The notes beneath the pieces were generated by a model, which had not been told where the DNA came from, ran no database searches, and saw only the letters and a list, made by a program, of their open reading frames with translations. DNA of 64,000 nucleotides from Dyadobacter sp. CY312 (GTDB lineage: Bacteria > Bacteroidota > Bacteroidia > Cytophagales > Spirosomataceae), in the NCBI RefSeq assembly GCF_021390535.1, contig NZ_JAJUXG010000014.1, positions 62,001 to 126,000 of the forward strand, written 5' to 3'. Each line of letters starts with the position of its first letter. Position 1 is the first letter of the stretch. Below are positions 45,878 to 54,760 of the stretch, in pieces. The translations under genes were made by a program, and so were the position numbers.

Positions 45878-46681
45878 ATGAAAATCAAAAAACTACTTTC
45901 TCTAACTTCTTTATTGCTGTTTTGCTCAATTGGATTCGCTCACGAATTTTGGCTGGAACCAGCGAAGTTCTGGCTTAAAATAAACGAAAAAGTTCGCATC
46001 GACCTGATGGTTGGCGAGGATTACCAGGGTGATCAGTCGAATGGTCACAAATACAGGATCTTAAAACTGGATCACTACGCAAATGGTATAAGAACGGATA
46101 TTCGAAACAAGGTTTATGGCGATAGCCTGAGCAGTATCGACATTACATTTCCGACTGAAGGTAGCCAGCTGATCGCGTTCAACAACACCAGCAAATTTAT
46201 TGAACTTGAAGCCGATATGTTCAATGAGTATCTCCGGACAGAAGGCCTGGACAATGTGGCAAAACTCCGGCTACAAAACAGCGACACCCTGAAAGCCGGG
46301 AGAGAGCTCTATCAGCGTTGCGTTAAAACACTGGTGCAGGTGGGCAATAAAACTGACGCCTCCTACGCCCTTAATACTGGAATGCGACTGGAAATTATTC
46401 CTTCTAAAAATCCTTACGATCAAAAATCAAAAGGCCCTATTCAATTCAAAGTCCTGTTTGATAATAAACCTTTAAACAACGCTTTGGTACTTGCATGGCA
46501 TTTGGTGGATGGCAAAACAATACACCAAAAGCTCCGAAGCGACAAAAATGGGCAAGTTGTATTCCCTGTTGATCAAACCGGCAAATGGATGATCAGCACA
46601 GTACACATGGTCGCAACGGAAAATCTCAAAGAAGCAGACTGGCAAAGTTATTGGGGCAGCTATACTTTTGGGTTTTACTGA
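45878..46681 (+). CDS. DUF4198 family periplasmic protein
   Basis: 267 residues. Signal peptide ends SIGFAHEF; the His directly after the cleavage site (HEFWLEPAKFWLK) is typical for DUF4198, a family of periplasmic proteins often linked to cobalt, nickel or copper handling. Beta-rich middle and a C-terminal Ig-like domain (PIQFKVLFDNKPLNNALVLAWH, TGKWMISTVHMV). Divergent from the Cys-rich small gene, so it may belong to the same metal regulon. Confidence 0.85.
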   Translation: MKIKKLLSLTSLLLFCSIGFAHEFWLEPAKFWLKINEKVRIDLMVGEDYQGDQSNGHKYRILKLDHYANGIRTDIRNKVYGDSLSSIDITFPTEGSQLIAFNNTSKFIELEADMFNEYLRTEGLDNVAKLRLQNSDTLKAGRELYQRCVKTLVQVGNKTDASYALNTGMRLEIIPSKNPYDQKSKGPIQFKVLFDNKPLNNALVLAWHLVDGKTIHQKLRSDKNGQVVFPVDQTGKWMISTVHMVATENLKEADWQSYWGSYTFGFY

Positions 46682-46834
46682 TCATTGTGAACATATTTGC
46701 AACGAAATGTAGCGAATCTGCTTTCGGCAGCAGACATATTGGTCAGCAGGACATAATCTGGCCTACATACACAACGCGCTGTCAGATAATCGCACTGTGA
46801 TGTAGCCTGCCACGCCGGCGTTAACAGTTGATTG

Positions 46835-47368
46835 CTACTTCTTTCTTTGGTATTTCAACTGTACCAATCCTGTTTCAAACGTTTTTACCGAAACGAATTC
46901 CAGCATTTGTTCAGGCCTTGTGTCTTTAAAAAGCCTGGTGCCATTTCCCAGTAAAACAGGGACTACAGATATGACCAATTCATCAATTAAGTCATTCTTT
47001 AAAAGCTCGTTGATCAGATCCGCGCCACCGTCGCAGTATATGCCTTTGCCTTCCGCAATTTTTAGGTTTTCAACAAGCCGGGCAATGTCCCCGTTATAAA
47101 ATTGGATGCGTCCTAGCCTGGGCCTTTCCGTACTGGTTACAACGTACACATCTCTTTCGCCGTTATCATAATGGGAAATACCAATTTCCCTTTGCACATA
47201 TTCAAAAGTTTTGCGCCCAATTATGATGGTATCCACTATTGCTATAAACTCTGCATAGCCATAATCTTCATCTTCTTTTTCTACAAGTTTTAAAAAACTG
47301 AGGTCGTCATTGGGCTTGGCAATGTAACCATCCAGGCTTGTGGCAATAAAAAGTGACAATTTTCGCAT
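46835..47368 (-). CDS. Dihydrofolate-reductase-like (RibD C-terminal) protein
   Basis: 177 residues from 47368 (MRKLSLFIATSLDGYIAKP), preferred over the Met at 47422 because the family begins with this strand. Further family elements are TIIIGRKTFEYV, VYVVTSTERP and IYCDGGADLINELLKNDLIDELVIS. Reductase of unknown substrate; commonly annotated dihydrofolate reductase family but not folate-specific. No neighbours of obvious relevance. Confidence 0.88.
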   Translation of the reverse strand: MRKLSLFIATSLDGYIAKPNDDLSFLKLVEKEDEDYGYAEFIAIVDTIIIGRKTFEYVQREIGISHYDNGERDVYVVTSTERPRLGRIQFYNGDIARLVENLKIAEGKGIYCDGGADLINELLKNDLIDELVISVVPVLLGNGTRLFKDTRPEQMLEFVSVKTFETGLVQLKYQRKK

Positions 47369-47475
47369 GTGATTCGTCTTTATGAAAGCTTTCAATGCTG
47401 ACGGGAGAATCGCTCCATCCACATGATAGTTTCTGCTGATTGATTTTTGAAATATACAAACAGACTCTTTATTAG

Positions 47476-47499
47476 CGATATGTTTATAAATACATATCG
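47476..47499. repeat. Short inverted repeat in the intergenic region
   Basis: CGATATGT (47476-47483) and ACATATCG (47492-47499) form a perfect 8-bp dyad with an 8-bp AT spacer, about 108 bp upstream of the 47368 gene start. It has operator-like geometry. Confidence 0.35.
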
Positions 47500-47704
47500 A
47501 TTTTAAAGAGGAAACCTACCTCTTCTTTTATCAGTTTTTTGCCACGATGGCCTGTGCAAAGCAGTCATTTGACGCTGTCTCCGTTGGTAGAAATTTTCAA
47601 TGGGACGAAGTAACAATTCCCGGAATATCCTGCAACAATGGCCGCTCGCAGGCTAAGCTCAATCCAGCATTTCAAAATCCACATTATTTTTTAAATCCCT
47701 GACT

Positions 47705-48217
47705 ATGAACAAACTTAAAGTTTTTGCACGAAGTCTTACAGGTAGTCTTTTGCTACTTTTCAGTTCGGCATTTTCATCATTCGGCCAAAATACGGCAACA
47801 CTTTCTATCGCCGGGGAAGTAGCCACATCTTTAGAGCTCAGTGTGCAGGACTTTGCCAACTTTAAACAAATAAGCCATAAAGTGAAAGACCGGGACGGAA
47901 AGGAGCATGAATTTTCGGGCGTTGCCCTCATCGAAATCCTGAAAAAAGCCGGCGTTACAACCGGGAGCAAGTTGCGCGGCGAGAATTTGACTAAATATGT
48001 GCTTATCACAGCTGCCGATAGTTATGAAGTACTTTATTCACTGGCAGAAATTGATCCTGAGTTCACAGACCAACTGATCCTGATTGCCATACAAAAAGAT
48101 GGTCAGCAACTTACAAACGGCGAAGGTCCTTTTCGCATCATAACACCAAATGATAAAAAGCCAGCGCGCTGGATCCGTGAGTTACGTTCCATTAAAGTGG
48201 CATTCGCCAAAAATTAG
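47705..48217 (+). CDS. Periplasmic molybdopterin-fold oxidoreductase-like protein
   Basis: 170 residues. Signal peptide ends SSFGQ. The rest matches the molybdopterin-binding fold of the sulfite-oxidase family in a small form: SLELSVQDFANFKQ, FSGVALIEILKKAGV, EGPFRIITPNDKKPARWIR. The short size means it probably binds or mimics rather than catalyses by itself, or works with a partner. No molybdenum-cofactor genes are seen nearby. An AraC remnant follows. Confidence 0.8.
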   Translation: MNKLKVFARSLTGSLLLLFSSAFSSFGQNTATLSIAGEVATSLELSVQDFANFKQISHKVKDRDGKEHEFSGVALIEILKKAGVTTGSKLRGENLTKYVLITAADSYEVLYSLAEIDPEFTDQLILIAIQKDGQQLTNGEGPFRIITPNDKKPARWIRELRSIKVAFAKN

Positions 48218-48225
48218 CATCTTCG

Positions 48226-48324
48226 GCAACTCGGCTTTAAGTACCCGCAACATTTCACCAGACTGTTAAACAACGGGTCGGCCAAACTCCGAATCAATAC
48301 AGAATGGTAAGAAATCTGAACTAG
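48226..48324 (+). pseudogene. C-terminal relic of an AraC regulator
   Basis: QLGFKYPQHFTRLL followed, after a frameshift near an AAACAAC run, by QRVGQTPNQYRMVRNLN and a stop. This is the second AraC helix-turn-helix and tail (LGFxxPxHFTRLFKxxVGxTPNxYR). No start or upstream HTH exists in the 8-bp space after the 47705 stop. Confidence 0.6.
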
Positions 48325-48361
48325 TCACATCAGAATCGTTCACTTGTGTAGGAGGTCCTCA

Positions 48362-49225
48362 TTATTTAAAATTCTTCCGGAACGCATCCGGTGTATGACC
48401 TGTCTGGTTTTTAAAATACCGGATGAAGTACGAAGTATCTTCGTAGCCCAGGTGCCAGGCAATATCTTTGATCTGATTGGCGGTAGCAAGCAGGTATCGT
48501 TTCGCTTCCAGCAAAATCTGCTCGTTGATCAACTCCGTGGTAGTCTTATTTACAGATGCTTTCGTGATTGCATTCAACTGATAAACCGACAAATGAAGCA
48601 TGTCGGCATATTGAGATACGCTTTTGATACTGGTGATATTTGTTTCCAATAATCTAAGCAACTCCTCGTAACGCTCCTGAGTATAGCTGTATGAAGCAGG
48701 TAAAATCTGGCCCGGGTTTTTACTTTGCCTGACAAGCTCGATAAAAAAAAGATCCATATTAGCCCTGATCGCTTCCATGTACCCTTCCTGTTTCAGACCG
48801 AATTCAGTCAGGCTATTAGAAAGGTAGCCAAGTAATTTGCTGAATCTGTCTTTTTCTACCTCACAATGGTTTATACCCGTTGCTTTCTTCCACTGGTATT
48901 CTACTGCCGAATTTTTAGGTTGATAGAACGAATGATCAAATTCGATTAAATAGCCTTTGGAGTCTGCTGAGAGTTTCAGCTGATGCACCTGACCAGGGCG
49001 CAGGATAAAAACGGCATTGGGCTCAATCTGATACCGGACGAAATCGATTTCATGAAACCCTCTCCCGGTTTCCAGCGCCAGGATGAAATAGAAATCATGC
49101 TTATGAAGATCATGGGCCAGATCCTTCCCCTTCGCTACATCGCTGATGCTCCTGATGCTAAACCTGCCAACATTAAATTGTTCTTGATTTGTGTCAGCGA
49201 GTTGTCGGATCGGAATCATGTCCAT
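48362..49225 (-). CDS. AraC family transcriptional regulator
   Basis: 287 residues. N-terminal cupin (HDLHKHDFYFILALETGRGFHEIDF, about 37-61) and C-terminal AraC HTH (about 190-285, IKDIAWHLGYEDTSYFIRYFKNQTGHTPDAFRK). Divergent from the 49492-50652 pair across 266 bp, which are its likely targets. Confidence 0.9.
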   Translation of the reverse strand: MDMIPIRQLADTNQEQFNVGRFSIRSISDVAKGKDLAHDLHKHDFYFILALETGRGFHEIDFVRYQIEPNAVFILRPGQVHQLKLSADSKGYLIEFDHSFYQPKNSAVEYQWKKATGINHCEVEKDRFSKLLGYLSNSLTEFGLKQEGYMEAIRANMDLFFIELVRQSKNPGQILPASYSYTQERYEELLRLLETNITSIKSVSQYADMLHLSVYQLNAITKASVNKTTTELINEQILLEAKRYLLATANQIKDIAWHLGYEDTSYFIRYFKNQTGHTPDAFRKNFK

Positions 49226-49491
49226 TGTGTATATAAAACCAGGAATTATCGTGAGGGCAAATTTGAATTCAAAATTACAAGAATGTACAGATCATTCATT
49301 CCTCCGGGACAAGATAGCGAGATCTCAATCAAAAACGACCTGCGCGATACATGATTCGTCCTGTTGAAAACCGCATCCATATTTTTTGCCCTTGCATTCA
49401 AGATATGTCCTATCGAACTGGCCCTGCGTCCTACCGGCCTCTCTGACATTGAAATTACTTTTGTAGCAGACAAGCAGTAAACAAAAACAGT

Positions 49492-49713
49492 ATGACTACA
49501 AAAGCCAAATTCATCTCATCTCTTAAAATCTGGATCGTCATCTATCCGTCCATTACGCTCTTCCTGCATTTTTTTGGTGAGCTGCTATCCGGTATGCCTC
49601 TGTATCAGAAAACACTGATACTGACAATTTCCCTGGTGCCATGGATCGTATTTATAGGACTCCCATTGCTGAATGCCTTGACAGGATTTATTTTTTCTCA
49701 AAAAAAGGTTTAG
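49492..49713 (+). CDS. Small two-helix membrane protein
   Basis: 73 residues with two hydrophobic helices (about 11-31 and 41-65). SITLFLHFFGELLSGMPLYQ and LTISLVPWIVFIGLPLLNALTG are conserved-looking for a small family often beside thioredoxin-reductase-like genes in this phylum. Starts after the divergent AraC gene and ends 24 bp before the FAD oxidoreductase, so cotranscribed; function unknown. Confidence 0.7.
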   Translation: MTTKAKFISSLKIWIVIYPSITLFLHFFGELLSGMPLYQKTLILTISLVPWIVFIGLPLLNALTGFIFSQKKV

Positions 49714-49737
49714 AAGACACCCAATTAAATTACTAAA

Positions 49738-50652
49738 ATGACAATTTCTAAATTTGATGTGATCATCGTCGGCGGGAATTACGCGGGTCTTGCTGCGGGA
49801 ATGGCGTTGGGCCGGGCTTTAAAGACGGTTTTGATCATCGACAGCGGATATCCCTGCAACAGACAGACGCCCTATTCTCACAACTTTCTCACGCAAGACG
49901 GACAAAGCCCCAGTGAAATATTGGCTTTGGCAAAACAACAGCTGCAAAAGTATCATACCGTTTCGTTTTTCAATGGACTTGCGGACGCTGCCATTAAAAA
50001 CACCGATGGCTTTGAATTGCAGCTGACATCAGGAGAGAAGTTTAAGGCAAAGAAACTCATTTTTGCAACCGGCATCAGAGATATCATGGCCAATGTTGAA
50101 GGTTTTGACGAATGCTGGGGCATAACAGCCCTTCATTGCCCGTATTGCCACGGTTATGAAGTAAAAAACGAAAACACAGGCATTTTGGGTAATGGTGATA
50201 GTGCTTATGATCTAGCCAGGCTCATTTCGAATTGGTCTGACAAACTCACCCTGTTTACGAACGGACCTTCGACACTGACAACCACACAAACCATTCAGCT
50301 AAAAAAACGCAGTATAGAACTAACAGAAAAGCCGCTTCAAAAGCTCAACCATATTAATGGAAATCTTCAGGACATTGCTTTCGAAGATGGAACAAAAGCC
50401 TTCATCAGTGTCATCTATGCACCGGTTCCTTTTTCGCAGCACTGCCACATTCCCGAAAGTCTGGGATGCCAATTAACGGAAGATGGTTATCTCAAAATTG
50501 ACGCATTTCAGCAGACGACTGTTGAGGGCGTATTTGCCTGCGGCGACAATGTGACACGGATGCGCACTGTCGCAAATGCAGTAGCTATGGGAACAGCCGC
50601 AGGCATGGCAGCAAGCAAGAAAATGATTCTGGAAGAGTTCGATTCCCTGTGA
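49738..50652 (+). CDS. Thioredoxin-reductase-like FAD/NAD(P) oxidoreductase
   Basis: 304 residues. FAD-binding GGNYAGLAAGMALGRA at the N-terminus, redox-active CPYC in ALHCPYCHGYEVKN (about residue 135), NADP-binding GNGDSAYDLARL and C-terminal VFACGDNVTRMRTVANAV. Complete length of thioredoxin-reductase-like proteins of the bacilliredoxin/bacillithiol-type group, where CPYC replaces CATC. A thioredoxin partner is not adjacent. Confidence 0.88.
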   Translation: MTISKFDVIIVGGNYAGLAAGMALGRALKTVLIIDSGYPCNRQTPYSHNFLTQDGQSPSEILALAKQQLQKYHTVSFFNGLADAAIKNTDGFELQLTSGEKFKAKKLIFATGIRDIMANVEGFDECWGITALHCPYCHGYEVKNENTGILGNGDSAYDLARLISNWSDKLTLFTNGPSTLTTTQTIQLKKRSIELTEKPLQKLNHINGNLQDIAFEDGTKAFISVIYAPVPFSQHCHIPESLGCQLTEDGYLKIDAFQQTTVEGVFACGDNVTRMRTVANAVAMGTAAGMAASKKMILEEFDSL

Positions 50653-50752
50653 GATCAACTGTAATGGCGCTGGTTACACGAGTTTACCACTCTATATCCA
50701 TTTCATTTATAGCGAGTTAATAAAATAATTACAAATACAAATCAAAAACAAA

Positions 50753-51346
50753 ATGAAAATTATTATTGTAGGTGCAACAGGCACGATGGGTAAACATTTG
50801 GTCAGTGCGTTTGAAAGAGAGCATGAAGTTATCAAGGCCGCTTCCAGCGGCGGCGATATCAAAGTTGACATCACCTCGACGGAATCAATTGAAAATCTGT
50901 ATGTTCAAACGGGATCGTTCGATGCCCTGATTTGCACAGCTGGACCATCATTTGTCGGTCCCTGGCAAAAAATGACAGACAAGGAATTTAGAAAAGGCAT
51001 TGAGGGGAAATTGATGGGTCAGGTGAATTTAGTGCTCATTGGCCAGCGTTATGTTAAACCAAAAGGATCTTTCACCCTGATTTCCGGCGCATTGACAACA
51101 GATCCACAAATTAATTTTGCAAACGCATCCGCTGCCAATGGTGCCATTGAAGCATTTGTAAGGGCAGCCGCTATTGAGCTCGCCGATGGTGTTCGCATTA
51201 ATGCAGTAAGCCCTTCTGTGATCGAAGATTCTCCACAATATTTCCCTTATTTCCCCGGAGAAGTTCCGACTACAATGAAACAGCTGGAATATGGTTTCCG
51301 AAAAGCCGTATTCGGAGCAAACACGGGGCAAGTCATCAAGCCATAA
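50753..51346 (+). CDS. Short-chain dehydrogenase (short form)
   Basis: 197 residues. MKIIIVGATGTMGKHLV nucleotide-binding loop (TGTMG), TAGPSFVGPW (substituting for NNAG), and FTLISGALTT, but the usual YxxxK is replaced: the equivalent region reads NASAANGAIEAFVRAAAIEL, as in short-form SDRs of the YwnB-like type. Ends in ANTGQVIKP. Likely an atypical reductase or NAD(P)-binding sensor. No clear operon partner. Confidence 0.8.
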   Translation: MKIIIVGATGTMGKHLVSAFEREHEVIKAASSGGDIKVDITSTESIENLYVQTGSFDALICTAGPSFVGPWQKMTDKEFRKGIEGKLMGQVNLVLIGQRYVKPKGSFTLISGALTTDPQINFANASAANGAIEAFVRAAAIELADGVRINAVSPSVIEDSPQYFPYFPGEVPTTMKQLEYGFRKAVFGANTGQVIKP

Positions 51347-51429
51347 ATACGCCTGTATCAAAAATATATTGATCGCCATTCCACCACCAGGACTGCCGCA
51401 AGCAGCCTGGTGTTTTTTTGAAACCGATC

Positions 51430-51640
51430 CCGGCATTCCGATGTGGGTCTCGTTGTACACTCTCCAAATCATAGAGGGTAGAATCGGGATCGGAAGCGAA
51501 CCACTTTTAACGACGCTTAACTGCCCGTCTGATTCCATTACAATTGCCTCGACTACGGACAAAGATGCAATCTGCTGACTCCTTAAAATTGATCTCACTT
51601 CCTGTTCCGTACGCCTTTCTCTTTTTTTAACGCATTATCT
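51430..51640 (-). pseudogene. C-terminal relic of a DUF421 (YetF-like) protein
   Basis: Reading leftward from about 51640: RERRTEQEVRSILRSQQ, IASLSVVEAIVMESDGQLS, VVKSG, as in the C-terminal cytoplasmic part of DUF421 (LTxxEVxxALRxQGIxxLxxVEAVxLExDGxxSVI). It starts exactly after the LR region at which the 24505-24805 relic stops. No membrane helices remain upstream. Confidence 0.55.
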
Positions 51641-51746
51641 GAACCCGGATGACTCATTCGCGCGGCCCGCTCGTGGAAAAGCCAGCATTTGACCAACGAT
51701 GTGACTGACCGACTACGCTGATTTCCTATGCATGGCGCCAAAAACG

Positions 51747-51978
51747 ATCACACATAAATTCAACCGCCTGCGACTGCCGCAGCCTAATGAAGTGATTAAA
51801 AAACCGTATTATCCTGGAAGCAAAATGCTTGTTAGTCCATACTTCGCTAACGGCAAAGGAAATTGCCTAAGAGCTCGGTTATAGTGACCCGGCATATTTC
51901 AGCAGGCTGTTTCACACGAAAACGGGTGAATCGCCATCGGGTTTTCGGACCAACTTTTTAGGCTTAAAAATGCTTTGA
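51747..51978 (+). pseudogene. C-terminal relic of an AraC regulator with stop and frameshift
   Basis: NEVIK, then after an A-run shift near 51798-51803 NRIILEAKCLLVHTSLTAKE, IA, an in-frame TAA at 51868-51870 where a Tyr is expected, and ELGYSDPAYFSRLFHTKTGE. This is a clear AraC tail. One base change would restore Tyr, so this copy decayed recently. No upstream sensor domain is present. Confidence 0.7.
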
Positions 51979-52234
51979 AAAATTGGTTGGGATCGATATG
52001 AAGGGAAAATAGAAATACGTAAAACCCAAACGATTATAGAAAAACCTTCAATTTAATAACTAACCGACCGTTATAGACAACATATTTGCAATCGAAAACC
52101 TTAGGATGAAGGCAGTAACCGTACTAGTGATATTAAAATCGCCAATATAACAAGTTACACAGCGAAGCATCAATACCTTCCGTTTACACATCAGGTCATA
52201 CTCTGATATTTCTGTTGGTAGCTTCCCATACCGG
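51979..52234. other. Gene-free stretch
   Basis: AT-rich spacer after the AraC relic, before the stop of the 52235 gene. No coding pattern or hairpin of note. Confidence 0.5.
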
Positions 52235-52729
52235 TTAAACGGATTTCGACTTATTTATTCTTCTTTGCTTTCTGAATTGTAAAACAGATCCTGCAATAAA
52301 TAGAAGAAAAAGTGAGAGTAGCGTCTTAGCAATCAGCGGATCTTGCGGACCATTTGCCAAAGGGTGCCCTACAGGAACACGGGTGAATGTCTCATTCACT
52401 GTTGGAAGTAGTGACAAGAAGAAACTGAAAGAAAGAAAAAAGTTTTCAACAAAGCGCGACCGATTGTTCCCTGGTCTTTTTAAATAGAGGAAATAGGCCA
52501 CCACGATCAGCAATACAATCAGTAGCGCTAGAATGTGGCCAGGATTTAAACCTTTCACGCTTGACAATCCCAAAGCAGTGACCGAAGCGACCAGGTTGCA
52601 GTAGAAATAGATTTTCCCAGATAATTTGCCCAGATCAATTTTAGCGTTCTTAATGAATGACACAACTGCTGCAATAATAGCAACAACTCCAATAACGGTA
52701 TGAAAGATACCTAAATTCGACAATCCCAT
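52235..52729 (-). CDS. Four-helix membrane protein of unknown function
   Basis: 164 residues from the Met at 52729; a start at 52810 would cross the promoter described below. Four predicted helices (about 6-27, 38-53, 60-80, 95-150 split by a loop). It contains ETFTRVPVGHPLANGPQDP in the last loop. No named family. Its promoter carries the operator-like motif shared with the OsmC gene, and an AraC regulator lies immediately upstream. Confidence 0.7.
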   Translation of the reverse strand: MGLSNLGIFHTVIGVVAIIAAVVSFIKNAKIDLGKLSGKIYFYCNLVASVTALGLSSVKGLNPGHILALLIVLLIVVAYFLYLKRPGNNRSRFVENFFLSFSFFLSLLPTVNETFTRVPVGHPLANGPQDPLIAKTLLSLFLLFIAGSVLQFRKQRRINKSKSV

Positions 52730-52753
52730 TTTTTGCTTGTTTTGATTACTATG

Positions 52754-52815
52754 CAAAGTTGCGTAGCAAGCAGCAGGATTTCTTTGCAGAATAGGCCAAT
52801 GATTTGGCAATTTCG
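52754..52815 (-). promoter_or_regulatory. Promoter and operator-like motif of the 52235 gene
   Basis: The -7 box reads CAAAGTTGC on the plus strand (52754-52762), GCAACTTTG in the gene direction. Exactly 31 bp upstream begins AGGCCAA-n2-ATTTGGCAATTT (52793-52813). The same two elements with the same 31-bp gap occur at 54319-54378 before the OsmC gene, so the pair is unlikely to be chance. Confidence 0.65.
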
Positions 52816-52868
52816 TCCATCATTCAATGTGCTCTCCATGTAGTTGTTTATTGGATTATGATTGCCCC

Positions 52869-53720
52869 TCAGCTTTCGTTTCGTTTCAAACGATAATTTG
52901 ATGGTGCGACTCCATATCTGTCATGAAAACTTTTGGTAAAATTGGCAAGATCATTGAATCCACAATCGAAGGCGATGTCCGTAATGCGCTCATCAGAAAC
53001 CGAAAGCAGCTGTGCTGCCCTTTCCAGGCGTTTAGATTTGATATAACTCGCGGGAGAATCGTTGTAGAGTTTCCTAAACTCTCTTTTGAATGAGGAAGCA
53101 CTCAGATTGTTCATTTGTGCCAGATCTTCTACACTAACCGATGAAAAAAGATTCGCTTCTATAATCTGCTTGAAGGTAAATGTTGTTGGTGAGAATAGTT
53201 GGGAGAGTATGGTTTGTATGGTATGTGCCTCTTGTGTTTGCGACAGTAAAAGGACTATTTCTTTCAGCTTTAATATTAAAATCTCATCACTGACTAACGA
53301 TGGATTTTCAAAATAGAACAGCAAGCCTTCAATATACTTCTGGATCAAAAAGTCATTTTTAATTACTCCTCGTTGCTGATTTGTCGTTCGGTTACTTTTT
53401 GTAAATACCAGCGGAAGTCCCTTATCATAAATCCTTTTCAAAATGTCCGGATGAAATGTAACAATCACAATTTCACTATTGTCACTGGAACTGATGTCTC
53501 TAATTTGGTTACCCGCTTTCAGGCAGTTTAGCAGCAGGGATTGATGGGCAGGAATATTCAAATGATCAGCTCCTGATTGATATTCCATGTCCCCTTTCAA
53601 CATATATAAGAAACACGCTTGCTCAGCAACCGGAAATGTGAATTCAAAAGACGGCTTTAAGTTCAACCTTTGAATGAAGGTTTCACCAAACAAATCAAAT
53701 TTTTTATATTCAGTGACCAT
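52869..53720 (-). CDS. AraC family transcriptional regulator
   Basis: 283 residues. N-terminal sensor (1-170) with cupin-like strands; C-terminal HTH (about 185-280, VEDLAQMNNLSASSFKREFRKL and ITDIAFDCGFNDLANFTKSFHDRYGVAPSNYR). It lies between the 52235 and 53859 genes, whose promoters share one operator-like motif, and is the obvious candidate to bind it. Confidence 0.9.
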   Translation of the reverse strand: MVTEYKKFDLFGETFIQRLNLKPSFEFTFPVAEQACFLYMLKGDMEYQSGADHLNIPAHQSLLLNCLKAGNQIRDISSSDNSEIVIVTFHPDILKRIYDKGLPLVFTKSNRTTNQQRGVIKNDFLIQKYIEGLLFYFENPSLVSDEILILKLKEIVLLLSQTQEAHTIQTILSQLFSPTTFTFKQIIEANLFSSVSVEDLAQMNNLSASSFKREFRKLYNDSPASYIKSKRLERAAQLLSVSDERITDIAFDCGFNDLANFTKSFHDRYGVAPSNYRLKRNES

Positions 53721-53858
53721 GGAAACAGTATTACACGAAACAGTAGTGAGGATAAGTTATAAACGCTTGCCAATTCCCCAGCCTTCATTTTCTAAGACAG
53801 ATATAGAACGAACAAGCACATTGCCACCTTACTGTGAAAAGGCTCTATACGGCTGCAA

Positions 53859-54278
53859 TTACTCTGATACAAGAATTGCCGACGACGAAACAGATACACT
53901 TAGGACTTTTGAAATTAAACAGTTTCTTTCTGCTTCTTTTGTGATTGCTTCAAATTCTTGGTGGCTAAGTCCCGGCACATTTCCTGTAATTGAGAGGTGT
54001 ACGCCAGTGATGCTCGCGCTATCCATGGACACAGTTGCCTGTGTATCCAGCTCAATTGCCACCAAACCTTTTTCTGTGAGCGCATAGCTGACTGCCATTG
54101 TAAAGCATCCTGCATGCGCTGCCGCGAGTAGCTCTTCGGGATTGGTTCCTTTTTCGCCTCCGACAAACCGGGTTTTAAAGCTATAATTTGTTTTGTTCAA
54201 AATCTCACTCTGGGTAGTCAGCTCTCCTTTGCCTTCTTTTATGCTTCCCGACCAATGCGCTTTTGCTGTACGTTGCAT
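53859..54278 (-). CDS. OsmC family organic-hydroperoxide reductase-like protein
   Basis: 139 residues. OsmC fold: TAKAHWSGSIKEGKGELTTQ at the start, GTNPEELLAAAHAGCFTMAV with the first catalytic Cys (about 59), and the second Cys in AERNCLISKVL (about 126). Both redox Cys of OsmC-type peroxidases are present. Reduces organic hydroperoxides in the cytoplasm. Promoter motif at 54319. Confidence 0.9.
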   Translation of the reverse strand: MQRTAKAHWSGSIKEGKGELTTQSEILNKTNYSFKTRFVGGEKGTNPEELLAAAHAGCFTMAVSYALTEKGLVAIELDTQATVSMDSASITGVHLSITGNVPGLSHQEFEAITKEAERNCLISKVLSVSVSSSAILVSE

Positions 54279-54318
54279 TTTTTATATCTGTTTGATATTG
54301 CTGTCGATATTGACAATA

Positions 54319-54380
54319 CAAAGTTGCAACACTCGTGTTGGAGATGCCTTGGAAATCAGGCCAACTATTTGGCAATTTGG
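54319..54380 (-). promoter_or_regulatory. Promoter and operator-like motif of the OsmC gene
   Basis: CAAAGTTGC (54319-54327, GCAACTTTG in gene direction) with AGGCCAA-n2-ATTTGGCAATTT at 54358-54378, spaced exactly as in the 52754-52815 promoter. No -33 consensus is visible, as expected for an activated promoter. Confidence 0.65.
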
Positions 54381-54409
54381 GTCATTGTAATGCACGTCAT
54401 TAAGCAAAA

Positions 54410-54665
54410 TCAGTCGATTTTGTCAACGCTTCCTATTGCTTGCAGGAGGAAGATAGAAGGTCCAAACTGGTAAAATGCTCGGGCGTAAGCATCGCTACCC
54501 AAAAGCAAATACAAGGGCGGTTCTGCCACCTCGGCCACTTCAATCATCACCTTGGCTCTTTTGCCGAATCTACGGGAACCGGCTTCATCCGTGGAAATCC
54601 ATTTATGGTTATTATAATCGTAAATGGTAGTGCTCCCTTTTACCTGACATTTCTGAAAGGGTGAA
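54410..54665 (-). pseudogene. C-terminal relic of a short-chain dehydrogenase
   Basis: Leftward frame reading FGKRAKVMIEVAEVAEPPLY, then LLLGSDAYARAFYQFG, then a stop at 54410. It matches the substrate-binding tail of SDRs (AAKAMIEVxExxEPPLHLLLGSDAYxRA). The GxxxGxG and YxxxK parts are absent. About 80 codons, no start. Confidence 0.6.
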
Positions 54666-54682
54666 TTAGCTTAGCTATCTGC

Positions 54683-54709
54683 ATTTGGCCTGAAATGTCC
54701 GATATTTGG
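54683..54709 (+). promoter_or_regulatory. Tandem ATTTGGC half-sites upstream of the GlxA gene
   Basis: ATTTGGC occurs at 54683-54689 and 54703-54709, 20 bp apart, 50-80 bp before the GlxA ATG at 54761. The same 7-mer is in both operator-like motifs at 52802 and 54367. Two-turn spacing fits an AraC-type dimer. Confidence 0.4.
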
Positions 54710-54760
54710 CTCATTAAGATGCCAGGCATATTCTAATTTTACAATCTGAATCAGTTATCC

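Noticed and set aside
47547..47702. 52-codon frame before the molybdopterin-fold gene
   Set aside because: Low resemblance to any protein and its stop runs into the start of the next gene; probably chance.
51029..51598. Long leftward open frame spanning the SDR end
   Set aside because: Only its first 50 codons resemble DUF421; the rest is antisense of the 50753 gene, so only the relic is listed.
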